Assembly: GCA_964589785.1 (NCBI GenBank)
Contig: CAZPUQ010000005.1
Coordinates: forward strand, 62,001-126,000
Origin: JAGVSR01 sp964589785
Lineage (GTDB): Bacteria > Pseudomonadota > Alphaproteobacteria > Rhizobiales > Hyphomicrobiaceae
DNA length: 64,000 nt
Direction: 5' to 3'
Positions 42,678 to 50,852 of the stretch are shown here, one piece after another (position 1 is the first letter of the stretch; every line of letters begins with the position of its first letter). The position numbers and the translations under genes are program-made. Under the pieces are notes generated by a model. That model was not told the DNA's origin. It worked only from the letters and a program-made list of their open reading frames with translations, and did not search any database.

Positions 42678-45359
42678 ATGTCGCCCGGCCTGCGTGAAGA
42701 GAAGTATGACGCCCTTCTGCCCGAGCGCGTGGAAGCACGCCTGCTCGGCTTTGGCGCGCGCTCGTCCGGCGTCCTCATGCTGGCGGTGACAGCCTTTATC
42801 TGGCTGAGCCTTCTGACGTGGTCCGTCAATGATCCGAGCCTGACGCATCCCCACGGGGCGGCGGCCGGCAACGCCGGCGGAGCGGTGGGAGCCGTGGCCG
42901 CCGACCTGCTCCTGCAGATGCTGGGGCTGGCCGCCGTCGTCTGCCTGTTCGCGCCGATGATGTGGGCGATCGAGCTCACCCGCAACGAGGCCGTCTACGC
43001 GTTCCGCTCCAAGGCGGCGTTCTACCCCCTGTCGATCCTGCTCGTCGCCGGCGCCCTGTCGGCGCTGCCGGTCGCCCCCGGCTGGCCGCTGCATCACGCC
43101 CTGGGCGGCATTCTCGGTGACCTCGTCGGCGGGATCGTCCGGTCGGCGCTGAGTGCCGTCGCGGGGGCGACGCTCGCAACGCTCATCACCGGATTGGGAC
43201 TGGCCGCCGCGGGGGCCGCCGCGATCACGGCGAGCATCGGCAAGGACCCCAAGGAGACGGCGCTGGCGGCTCTCGGCCGCGTCCGGACCGCGTCCGGCAG
43301 TGCGAGCTGGCACACGACCATGCGCGAAGACTCTCGCAAGACGGTGCGCCCGGCGATGGGCGGGCCCGGCCGCGAGCCGGTCTTTGCCGACCCGGTTTCG
43401 GGTCGCAACGATAGCGAGCCCGCATTCGATCCGGCATTCGACGCCGAGCCCGTTCCGGCGCCGCGGGCAACGAGCCGGTGGACGCGCCCCTTTGCTGCCC
43501 ACACCGGCGTGGATGCGTTCGACGCGCCCCCGCCGGACGCCTTCGATCCGGCTTTTGCCGAGCTGCGCCAGGCCCGCGTCGATCTCGGCAGCCGGAGCAT
43601 CGCGGAGCAGTTCGCCGCGGCGTTCGATCCGCTGGCCTTGCTGCGTCCCGGCACGCGGGAAGCCGACGGCGACGATGTCGAGGATGACGACGAGGACGAG
43701 GAAGAAAAGCGCGAGCGGCTGTCCAGCAAGTCGATCGCGGAGCGCTTTGCGCCCGACTCCGCGCGCGCTCACGTCAACCGCGGGCTGAGCGCGGCCGAGC
43801 CCACGCTGCCGCTGCCGAAGCCCGCCCGCCGCGTCGAGCGTCCGGCCGGCAAGGCCATGGGTCCCGCCGCGTCCGGCCGTCCGCCGCTCGGACTTCTCAA
43901 TCGCGTCCCCACCGCCGGCCCGGCTCCCGCTGTCTCGCAGGCCGCCGTCCGCGCGACGGGCCAGCAGCTTCTCGATGTGCTGGCCGACTACGGCGTCAGG
44001 GGCGAGATGCGCGACATCAAGCCGGGCCCCGTGGTGACGCTGTTCGAGTTCGAGCCCGTCCGCGGCACGAAGTCGGCGCGTGTCATTGCGCTCGCCGACG
44101 ACGTCGCGCGCTCGATGAGCGTGATGAGCGTGCGCGCGGCGGTCGTCCCCGGCCGCAACGCCATCGGGCTCGAGCTGCCGAACGCGAAGCGCGAGTCCGT
44201 CCTTTTGCGCGATATGCTCGAAAGCGATGTGTTCCGCGGCTCAAAGGCCATTCTGCCGCTGGCGCTCGGCAAGTCGATCGGGGGCGAGCCGGTCATTGCC
44301 GACCTGGCGCGCATGCCGCATCTGCTCGTCGCGGGCACGACGGGATCGGGCAAGTCGGTCGGCGTCAATGCGATGATCCTGTCGCTGCTCTACCGGCATA
44401 CGCCGCACGAGTGCCGGTTCATCATGATCGACCCCAAGATGCTCGAGCTGTCCGTCTACAACGGCATCCCGCATCTTCTGACGCCGGTCGTGACCGATCC
44501 GCACAAGGCGGTGGCAGCCCTCGGCTGGGCCGTGACGGAGATGGAAGAGCGCTACAAGCGCATGGCCGCGCTCTCGGTGCGCAACATCGAGGCGTTCAAC
44601 CAGCGCGTCCGGGCGGCGGCCGAGCGCGGGGAGACGCTCGCGCGCACGGTTCAGACGGGCTTCGACCGCGCCACGGGCGAGCCCCGCTTCGAGACCCAGA
44701 CGATCGAAGCCAAGCCGATGCCGTACATCGTCGTGGTGGTCGACGAGTTCGCCGATCTGATGATCGTCGCGGGCAAGGAGATCGAGCAGGCCGTGCAGCG
44801 CCTGGCACAGATGGCGCGGGCTGCCGGCATTCACCTCATCATGGCCACGCAGCGGCCGTCCGTCGATATCATCACCGGGACGATCAAGGCGAATTTCCCG
44901 ACCCGCATCAGCTTCAAGGTCACCTCGAAGATCGACAGCCGCACGATCCTCAACGAGCAGGGGGCCGAGCAGCTCCTGGGCCAGGGCGACATGCTGTTTT
45001 CGACCGGCGCCGGCGCGGTGACGCGCGTGCATGGACCGTTCGTCTCGGACGAGGAGGTTGAAGCGGTCTCGGCCTACCTCAAGGCGCACGGCGAGCCCGA
45101 CTACGTCGAGGGCGTCACGGACGGGGCCGCCGATCCCGACTCGACCGCTGGCGGAGCCTCCTCCCGCGGCGGCGACGATCTTTACGACCGGGCCCGCGAG
45201 ATCGTGCTGCGCGAACGGAAGGTTTCGACGAGCTACATCCAGCGCCGCCTGTCGATCGGCTACAACCGCGCCGCCGACATCGTCGAGCGCATGGAGCGCG
45301 AGGGTCTCGTCTCGCCGGCGAACGCTGGCAAGCGCGAGGTCTTGAGGCCCTACGCCTGA
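42678..45359 (+). CDS. ftsK: DNA translocase FtsK
   Basis: A 893-residue FtsK. Four or more N-terminal membrane helices (about 30-180) are followed by a variable linker, then the RecA-like motor. Walker A is VAGTTGSGKSVGVNA (near residue 555), Walker B IVVVVDEFADLMIV, and RPSVDIITGTIKANFPTRISF follows. The C-terminal gamma winged helix (YDRAREIVLRERKVSTSYIQ onward) reads KOPS sequences. It is shorter than E. coli FtsK, with a reduced linker. The ATG at 42678 gives a normal N-terminus, though the ribosome binding site is weak. Confidence 0.95.
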   Translation: MSPGLREEKYDALLPERVEARLLGFGARSSGVLMLAVTAFIWLSLLTWSVNDPSLTHPHGAAAGNAGGAVGAVAADLLLQMLGLAAVVCLFAPMMWAIELTRNEAVYAFRSKAAFYPLSILLVAGALSALPVAPGWPLHHALGGILGDLVGGIVRSALSAVAGATLATLITGLGLAAAGAAAITASIGKDPKETALAALGRVRTASGSASWHTTMREDSRKTVRPAMGGPGREPVFADPVSGRNDSEPAFDPAFDAEPVPAPRATSRWTRPFAAHTGVDAFDAPPPDAFDPAFAELRQARVDLGSRSIAEQFAAAFDPLALLRPGTREADGDDVEDDDEDEEEKRERLSSKSIAERFAPDSARAHVNRGLSAAEPTLPLPKPARRVERPAGKAMGPAASGRPPLGLLNRVPTAGPAPAVSQAAVRATGQQLLDVLADYGVRGEMRDIKPGPVVTLFEFEPVRGTKSARVIALADDVARSMSVMSVRAAVVPGRNAIGLELPNAKRESVLLRDMLESDVFRGSKAILPLALGKSIGGEPVIADLARMPHLLVAGTTGSGKSVGVNAMILSLLYRHTPHECRFIMIDPKMLELSVYNGIPHLLTPVVTDPHKAVAALGWAVTEMEERYKRMAALSVRNIEAFNQRVRAAAERGETLARTVQTGFDRATGEPRFETQTIEAKPMPYIVVVVDEFADLMIVAGKEIEQAVQRLAQMARAAGIHLIMATQRPSVDIITGTIKANFPTRISFKVTSKIDSRTILNEQGAEQLLGQGDMLFSTGAGAVTRVHGPFVSDEEVEAVSAYLKAHGEPDYVEGVTDGAADPDSTAGGASSRGGDDLYDRAREIVLRERKVSTSYIQRRLSIGYNRAADIVERMEREGLVSPANAGKREVLRPYA

Positions 45360-45517
45360 GGGCTCTCGTCCGCGCCGTCCCGGCCCCTTGCCGGCTTGGA
45401 AAAACCGGCTACGAAGGGCCCCGATTGAGGCGACCGGCCCTCAGTTCGTCGCATTGTTCGGACATTCGCTCAGCGGGAACAAAACCGGCATTACGCATCG
45501 CTTCGGGGGAGACAGGA

Positions 45518-46267
45518 ATGAGCACTGCCAAGGCATCGGGTGTGGGCTTCATCGTCCTTGCGGCGCTGACGCTCGCTGACCCGGCATCGGCCGAGGAGGC
45601 CAAGCCCGCCACGCCGGCTGCTTCCCCTGCGACGCCCGCGGCTTCGCCCCCCGCAACCCCGGCCGGATCGGCCTGGAGCGCCGAGGTGTCGGGCGGCAAC
45701 CAGGGCATGGCCCTCGACGAGTCGCAGAAAAAAGTCGTGAACGCGGTGAGCGAGTATTTCAACGGCGTGACGACGCTGAAGGGCAGTTTCGTTCAGACGA
45801 CGTCGGACCAGAAGAAGATGAAGGGGAAATTTTCCCTGCTTCGGCCCGGCAAATTCCGGTTCGATTACTCGCTGCCGTCCAGGCAGATCATCATCTCGGA
45901 CGGCGAGTATCTCGCGATCCAGGATCTCGACCTCAACAACGAGGATCGGATCGCCCTCGACCAGACGCCCTTCCGCCTCCTTCTGCGCAAGGATGTCGAT
46001 CTGGCGCGGGACGCCAAGATCATGGAGGTGCAGGAGGCCGAGGACCTGATGGTCGTGGCCTTGCAGGACAAAAGTCCCGATACCCCCGGCCGTATCAAGG
46101 TCTATCTGTCGACGAAGCCGGCGGTCGAGCTCAGGGAATGGGTGACCACGGATGCCCAAGGCCTGGAGACGCGGGTGGAGGTCGCCAATGTCGTCAAAGG
46201 CGAGACCCTCGATCCGGCCTCATTCAAGATCCAGGGCGTGACACACAACCCGCTTCAGCCTCGCTGA
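45518..46267 (+). CDS. lolA: Outer-membrane lipoprotein carrier protein LolA
   Basis: A 249-residue periplasmic chaperone for lipoproteins. A signal peptide (about 1-25, ending DPASA) is followed by an Ala/Pro/Thr linker and the LolA beta-fold (LKGSFVQTTSDQKKMKGKFSLL; RPGKFRFDY). The ATG at 45518 has a GGGAGACAGGA site; an in-frame ATG at 45425 is not preferred. It follows ftsK, as in many alphaproteobacteria. Confidence 0.92.
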   Translation: MSTAKASGVGFIVLAALTLADPASAEEAKPATPAASPATPAASPPATPAGSAWSAEVSGGNQGMALDESQKKVVNAVSEYFNGVTTLKGSFVQTTSDQKKMKGKFSLLRPGKFRFDYSLPSRQIIISDGEYLAIQDLDLNNEDRIALDQTPFRLLLRKDVDLARDAKIMEVQEAEDLMVVALQDKSPDTPGRIKVYLSTKPAVELREWVTTDAQGLETRVEVANVVKGETLDPASFKIQGVTHNPLQPR

Positions 46268-46353
46268 GGCGAGATTTGCTGCGCTGATCGGCGTTCAGAG
46301 CTGTGGCTGTTCGGTATCTGGCAAGCCGGTGCTGGGGATAACCCCGGCCATCT

Positions 46354-46373
46354 CGATCACATTTTCGTGATCG
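46354..46373. promoter_or_regulatory. Operator-like palindrome upstream of the candidate small RNA
   Basis: CGATCAC and GTGATCG flank a six-base ATTTTC spacer, a perfect 7-bp inverted repeat. It lies about 16 bases before the TTGAAA (46390-46395) that could be the -35 of the small RNA. The symmetry suggests a dimeric regulator; it is not the CRP consensus orientation. Confidence 0.4.
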
Positions 46374-46424
46374 GTCAGGTGAGCCCCTATTGAAAATAGC
46401 CAACCTGCGCTTAACTTAATTCCA

Positions 46425-46562
46425 GACAGGCAACGTCGCCCCTTATCGGTAGCTCCCCCCCGTCTACCCGACGACGTGCCTGAGGCATCGGCTTCCCTCC
46501 CGATGCCGTGCGCGAGAGCGCTGAGCGCCCAACTTCGCCCCCCGGAGTTGGGCGCTATTCTT
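46425..46562 (+). ncRNA. Candidate small regulatory RNA with C-rich loops
   Basis: Between lolA and the cNMP-binding gene lies a promoter-like stretch (TTGAAA at 46390, AT-rich TTAACTTAAT at 46411) followed by about 130 bases of structured sequence. It contains an unpaired AGCTCCCCCCC, a hairpin GGCATCGG/CCGATGCC (46484-46491, 46500-46507) with loop CTTCCCTC, and a terminator hairpin whose loop holds CGCCCCCCGG. C-rich, anti-Shine-Dalgarno-like loops are typical of trans-acting RNAs in Hyphomicrobiales (for example the alpha-r8/suhB-like class). The ends are estimates and the family is not confirmed. Confidence 0.55.
46524..46556 (+). terminator. Intrinsic terminator of the candidate small RNA
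   Basis: An 11-bp perfect stem (AGCGCCCAACT / AGTTGGGCGCT) with an 11-base loop, followed by ATTCTTTTG. No protein gene ends just before it on the plus strand (lolA ends about 250 bases earlier), which supports an independent short transcript. Confidence 0.8.
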
Positions 46563-46614
46563 TTGCGGACATGATCTGATCTCGATCAATATTGAGAGCG
46601 GCGCAACCCGAGGG

Positions 46615-47127
46615 TCAATGCACGGCCATGGGCTGCGCCGATCCCGCCTCAGCGACACCGGGTCGCGGATAGGCCTCACCGGAGATCAGCGTGTCGATCG
46701 ACCGCAAGGTATCGAGCATATCCGACAGCCGGGTGGCGATGCGATGCAGGAAGTGGTCCGCCAGCGCCGCATCCTCCGCCATCTGGGCTTGAAGATCCTC
46801 GCGCGCGATGCGCAAGGCTCGGACCGCCGTGCGGGCGATGATGGTCGAGGAATGGCGGGTCTCCACGAGCATCGCCATCTCGCCCAGGATGGACCCGGGC
46901 GGCACCGCTTCCGCCGGCTCCGAAAGCGCTGGACCTGTGATGCGCACCGCCTCGCCGGAGACGATCACGACCGCGGCATCTCCGTCCTCGTCCTCGCGCA
47001 GGATGATGTCGCCCGGCTTGTAGACGACGCGATAGGCGCGGCGCGCGATCTCCGTGATCTGCAGCGGCTTCAGCCCCTGGAAGATCTCCAGCGCGAGAAG
47101 CGGACGCACGAATGTGTCGATGGCCAT
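46615..47127 (-). CDS. Cyclic nucleotide-binding domain protein, no HTH
   Basis: A protein of about 170 residues made of one cNMP-binding beta-roll (IFQGLKPLQITEIARRA; VYKPGDIILREDEDGDAAVVIVSG; PGSILGEMAML) plus a C-terminal helix (HFLHRIATRLSDML). The CRP-type DNA-binding domain is absent, so it probably acts through protein contacts. The phosphate-binding RxS motif appears only as TRHSST. The ATG at 47127 is chosen; longer forms from upstream GTG or TTG codons up to 47181 are possible. Confidence 0.85.
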   Translation of the reverse strand: MAIDTFVRPLLALEIFQGLKPLQITEIARRAYRVVYKPGDIILREDEDGDAAVVIVSGEAVRITGPALSEPAEAVPPGSILGEMAMLVETRHSSTIIARTAVRALRIAREDLQAQMAEDAALADHFLHRIATRLSDMLDTLRSIDTLISGEAYPRPGVAEAGSAQPMAVH

Positions 47128-47286
47128 GACCTGCACCAGCCCCGGACCGTGCGCGAGACCCGGCTCGAGGCGGGCGCGCAAGCGAATGAACCGGGCGACG
47201 CTCGGCTGATTCGATGGCGGGGGTCCAGGGGGCTGTGGATCGTGATGTGGACCGTCGCGGGAATCGTCGTCGGACGATCGCGGGCC

Positions 47287-47970
47287 TCAGGGGACGAGGC
47301 GGTATCCGCCGCTCTCGGTAATGAGGATTTCCGCGTTGGACGGGTCTTTCTCGATCTTCTGGCGCAGGCGGTAGATGTGGGTTTCGAGCGTATGCGTCGT
47401 CACCCCGGCATTGTAGCCCCACACCTCAAGCAGAAGCGTGTCGCGCGGGACGACCTTGTCGCCGGCGCGGTAGAGGAACTTCAGGATCGACGTTTCCTTT
47501 TCCGTCAGGCGGATCTTGGAGCCCTTCTCGTCGATGAGGAGCTTGCCGGCCGGCTTGAACGAGTAGGGACCTATGGTGAAGACCGCGTCCTCGCTCTGCT
47601 CGTGCTGGCGAAGCTGTGCCCGGATGCGCGCCAGCAGCACGGCGAACTTGAACGGCTTGGTGACGTAGTCGTTGGCGCCGGAATCGAGACCGAGGATCTG
47701 GTCGGCATCCGAATCGTTCGCCGTCAGCATGATGATCGGCGGCTTGAAGCCGGACTTGCGGAGCTGCTTGACGGCTTCGCGGCCGTCCATGTCGGGCAGG
47801 TTGACATCGAACACGAGCAGGTCCGGCTGGTCGGACTTGGCACGCTCGATGCCGCGCGCCGCCGTGCTTGCATCGACGACATCGAACTCGTCGTAGAGGG
47901 CAAGCTGGTCCTTGAGGGAACCGCGCAGATCCTCGTCGTCGTCAACGAGCAGGATGCGGCGTGCGGTCAT
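47287..47970 (-). CDS. cenR: OmpR-family response regulator, CenR-like
   Basis: A 227-residue regulator. The receiver domain shows VDDDED (residues 9-14), phospho-acceptor Asp55 in FDVNLPDMDG, and KPF. The C-terminal winged helix includes RLTEKETSILKFLYRAG and THTLETHIYRLRQKIE. The sequence looks very like Caulobacter/Brucella CenR, an essential envelope regulator. No sensor kinase gene is adjacent. It is divergent from an L,D-transpeptidase gene, which would fit a cell-wall regulon. The paralogue assignment is by memory of the family. Confidence 0.85.
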   Translation of the reverse strand: MTARRILLVDDDEDLRGSLKDQLALYDEFDVVDASTAARGIERAKSDQPDLLVFDVNLPDMDGREAVKQLRKSGFKPPIIMLTANDSDADQILGLDSGANDYVTKPFKFAVLLARIRAQLRQHEQSEDAVFTIGPYSFKPAGKLLIDEKGSKIRLTEKETSILKFLYRAGDKVVPRDTLLLEVWGYNAGVTTHTLETHIYRLRQKIEKDPSNAEILITESGGYRLVP

Positions 47971-48079
47971 GCGTGGCGTTCTCCATATCCGGAAGGCTCG
48001 TGCCAATGCCCCGGATCGCCGGAGCTGGGCTAGAGTGACGGTGAGGTGGGAGCATCGGCAAGTTATCGCGACCTGGAAA

Positions 48080-48616
48080 ATGATGAGAAAGACGGCACGA
48101 GGTCAACTGTTTGTGAGAGCGCTGTCGCGAAGCGCCCCGCGCGGGCTGATCGCGATCGGCGGCGGACCGGCCGTGCCGTGTGCGCTCGGACGCTCGGGCC
48201 GGCGCGCGCTAAAGCGCGAGGGGGACGGTGCGGCCCCCATCGGCAGCTTCGCCCTGGAGGCCGTGCTCTACCGGCCGGATCGCGTGCTGCGGCCGCGCAC
48301 GGGACTGCCGCTGCGGGCTGTCGGCCGCCAGGACGGATGGTGCGACGCCGCCTGCGATCGCAACTACAACCGCCTTGTCCGCCACCCCTATCCTGCCTCG
48401 GCCGAGGAGCTGTGGCGCGGCGACGGGCTCTACGACGTCATCGTGGTGCTGCACTACAACCGCAGGCCCCGCATCCGGGGGCGCGGCAGCGCGATCTTCA
48501 TGCATGTCGCGCGTCCGGGATTGGCACCGACGGAAGGCTGCATCGCGCTTCGGCGTGCCGATCTCCTGCGCCTCATTGCCCGCTTGCGGCGCGGCGCCCG
48601 CGTGCATGTGCCGTGA
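48080..48616 (+). CDS. L,D-transpeptidase family protein (YkuD domain)
   Basis: A protein of about 178 residues that is essentially one YkuD domain. The catalytic motif is HVARPGLAPTEGCIALRRADL, with the nucleophile cysteine and the histidine upstream. These enzymes make 3-3 peptidoglycan crosslinks or attach proteins to the wall. No signal peptide is clear from either ATG (48080 or 48083), which is odd for a periplasmic enzyme. It is divergent from cenR with about 110 bp between starts. Confidence 0.88.
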   Translation: MMRKTARGQLFVRALSRSAPRGLIAIGGGPAVPCALGRSGRRALKREGDGAAPIGSFALEAVLYRPDRVLRPRTGLPLRAVGRQDGWCDAACDRNYNRLVRHPYPASAEELWRGDGLYDVIVVLHYNRRPRIRGRGSAIFMHVARPGLAPTEGCIALRRADLLRLIARLRRGARVHVP

Positions 48617-48642
48617 GACCGGCGGCAGGTCTCCTACAAAAA

Positions 48643-48672
48643 GGACCCGGAGCGCTGCCGCGGTCCGGGTCC
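48643..48672 (-). terminator. Intrinsic terminator after amtB
   Basis: The stem GGACCCGGA/TCCGGGTCC is followed on the minus strand by a five-T run (48638-48642). It lies about 80 bases after the amtB stop and faces the L,D-transpeptidase gene. Confidence 0.75.
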
Positions 48673-48752
48673 AGGAAGAGCACGTCTTGGGGAAGTCCGT
48701 GCCCGGGAAGATGCGGACCCCGCAGGATGTTCCCCGCGAGGTCCTGACGAGC

Positions 48753-50228
48753 TCAGTAGTTGTAGGCCCGCTCGCCGTGATCGGTGATGTCGAGGCCCTC
48801 GCGCTCCTTCTCCTCGGAGGGACGAAGCCCGACCAGGAGATCGACCAGCTTGAAGATGATGAGCGAGCCGATGCCCGAGAAGAGGACCGTGAAGCCGACG
48901 GCCTTCGTCTGCGCGGTCACCTGGGCCACCATGTCGTAGGCGCCGGCCACGAGCTCGCCGGGCTTCGACGTGTAGTCGGCGATGCCGGCGCCGCCGAAGT
49001 CGGGGTTGACGAGGATGCCCGTGGCGATGGCGCCGATGATGCCGCCGACGCCGTGGATGCCGAACACGTCGAGGCTGTCGTCATAGCCGAACGCGTACTT
49101 CACGCTGGAGCAGAAGATGTAGCAGACGATGCCGGCGACGAGGCCGAGGATGATCGAGCCCATGGGACCCGCGAAGCCGCAGGCCGGCGTGACGGCGACG
49201 AGGCCGGCGATCACGCCCGAGACGAGCCCGAGCAGCGACGGCTTGCCCTTGGCGAGCCATTCCACGATCATCCACGACAGGGCGGCAGCCGCCGTCGCGA
49301 CGAAGGTGTTGAGCAGCACGACGCCGATGAAGGGGCTCGCCTCGAGGTTCGAGCCGACGTTGAAGCCGAACCAGCCGATCCAGAGCAGGCAGGCGCCGAT
49401 CATGGTCATGGTGAGCGAGTGCGGAGGCATCGCTTCCTTGCCGTAGCCGATGCGCTTGCCGAGCAGGATGCAGCCCACGAGGCCCGCAATACCGGCGTTG
49501 ATGTGCACCACGGTGCCGCCGGCGAAGTCGAGCGCGCCCCACTTGAAGAGCAGGCCGGCATCGGCGAGGACGGCGTCAAGCGCGGTCTGTGCTGCGATCT
49601 TGGCCTCGCCGTCGGCCGCCTCGGCCACGGCCTTGGCGGCATTGCCGAACGCGTCGGGGCCACCCCAGTACCAGACCATGTGCGCCATCGGGAAGTAGAC
49701 GAACGTGACCCAGATCGCCATGAAGAGCATGACGGCCGAGAACTTCATGCGCTCGGCGACGGCACCGAGGATGAGCGCCGAGGTGATGCACGCGAACGTC
49801 AACTGGAAGCTGATGTAGACGAACTCGGGGATATAGACGCCGTTGGAGAACGTTCCGGCTAACGAGTTGGCGTCGACGCCCGACAGGAAGACCTTGGAGA
49901 AGCCGCCGACGAAATCGTTGAGCGCACCGCCGTTGGTGAAGGTCATGCTGTAGCCGTAGGTCACCCAGATGATGGTGACGAGGCAGAGCGTGGCGAGGAC
50001 CTGCATGCACATCGAGAGCATGTTCTTCGTGCGCACGAGGCCGCCGTAGAACAGCGCAAGGCCCGGCGCCGTCATCAGCAGGACGAGGACGGTGCAGATC
50101 ATCATGAAAGCCGTGTCACCCTTGGCGGGCACGGGCGCGTCGGCGGCGTAGGCGGGAACCGCCAGCACGGCAAATGCCGCGGCAGCGGCCGCGAGGCGTC
50201 CGGTGCGGCTTGGCAGGGCAAGGTTCAT
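48753..50228 (-). CDS. amtB: Ammonium transporter (AmtB/Mep family)
   Basis: A 491-residue transporter with a cleavable signal sequence (about 1-29, ending YAADA) and eleven membrane helices. Typical segments are DTAFMMICTVLVLLMTAPGLALFYGGL and GLVGCILLGKR. The pore histidines sit in FAGGTVVHINAG and GVHGVGG-type stretches. It moves ammonium and is gated by GlnK binding. The glnK-amtB order with a 54-bp gap is the normal nitrogen-control pair. Confidence 0.96.
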   Translation of the reverse strand: MNLALPSRTGRLAAAAAAFAVLAVPAYAADAPVPAKGDTAFMMICTVLVLLMTAPGLALFYGGLVRTKNMLSMCMQVLATLCLVTIIWVTYGYSMTFTNGGALNDFVGGFSKVFLSGVDANSLAGTFSNGVYIPEFVYISFQLTFACITSALILGAVAERMKFSAVMLFMAIWVTFVYFPMAHMVWYWGGPDAFGNAAKAVAEAADGEAKIAAQTALDAVLADAGLLFKWGALDFAGGTVVHINAGIAGLVGCILLGKRIGYGKEAMPPHSLTMTMIGACLLWIGWFGFNVGSNLEASPFIGVVLLNTFVATAAAALSWMIVEWLAKGKPSLLGLVSGVIAGLVAVTPACGFAGPMGSIILGLVAGIVCYIFCSSVKYAFGYDDSLDVFGIHGVGGIIGAIATGILVNPDFGGAGIADYTSKPGELVAGAYDMVAQVTAQTKAVGFTVLFSGIGSLIIFKLVDLLVGLRPSEEKEREGLDITDHGERAYNY

Positions 50229-50282
50229 TTCGGTAACTCCCCAGGTTCTGGATGATGGTCGCGGTATGGATTGATGCGCGAT

Positions 50283-50621
50283 CTAGAGCGCCTCTTCGTC
50301 CGTCTCTCCGGTGCGGATGCGGACGGTGTTCTCGATCGGCGAGACGAACAGCTTGCCGTCGCCGATCTGGCCGGTCTTGGCAGCCTTGGTGATGGCCTCG
50401 ATGGCCTTGGGCGCGAGCGCGGAGGGTACGACCGTCTCGATCTTCACTTTCGGCAGAAAGCTGACGGCGTATTCGGCCCCCCTGTAGATCTCCGTGTGGC
50501 CCTTCTGACGGCCGTAACCTTTCACCTCGGTCACGGTCATGCCCTGCAGGCCAAGCTCGGTCAGTGCGGCGCGGACCTCCTCCAGCTTGAATGGCTTGAT
50601 GATCGCAGTGATGAGTTTCAT
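50283..50621 (-). CDS. glnK: Nitrogen regulatory protein P-II (GlnK)
   Basis: A 112-residue PII trimer subunit. It starts MKLITAIIKPFKLEEVRAAL, carries the T-loop KGHTEIYRGAEY with the uridylylated tyrosine, and ends near TVRIRTGETDEEAL. It senses 2-oxoglutarate and ATP/ADP and inserts its T-loop into AmtB. The ATG at 50621 is conserved. The sigma-54-like site upstream suggests expression under nitrogen limitation through NtrC. Confidence 0.97.
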   Translation of the reverse strand: MKLITAIIKPFKLEEVRAALTELGLQGMTVTEVKGYGRQKGHTEIYRGAEYAVSFLPKVKIETVVPSALAPKAIEAITKAAKTGQIGDGKLFVSPIENTVRIRTGETDEEAL

Positions 50622-50714
50622 CTGAGCACCCCCTTGTCCTGATCGCCCGCCGTCCGACGGACGCGGGATGGCGTTCGACTTCCGGCGCAGGGCGCCCGGA
50701 AGCTGCCGACAAGG

Positions 50715-50732
50715 AGTCAAGACCTGTGCCAG
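50715..50732 (-). promoter_or_regulatory. Sigma-54-like promoter of glnK-amtB
   Basis: On the minus strand the site reads CTGGCAC-AGGTC-TTGAC, matching the YTGGCAC-N5-TTGC(A/T) consensus except for the last GC of the -12 element (GA here). It lies about 95 bases upstream of the glnK start. The spacing and the nitrogen genes behind it make the call likely despite the mismatch. Confidence 0.6.
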
Positions 50733-50852
50733 ATCAGCGGTGCACGTATAATAGACTGAAAAGACACGATTTAATCCGGTGGAGCCGAACCGGGCCCGCG
50801 TGCAACCCCGGCGTGGATGCATAAAAAAGCGGCGTAAAATCTCAATCGCACA

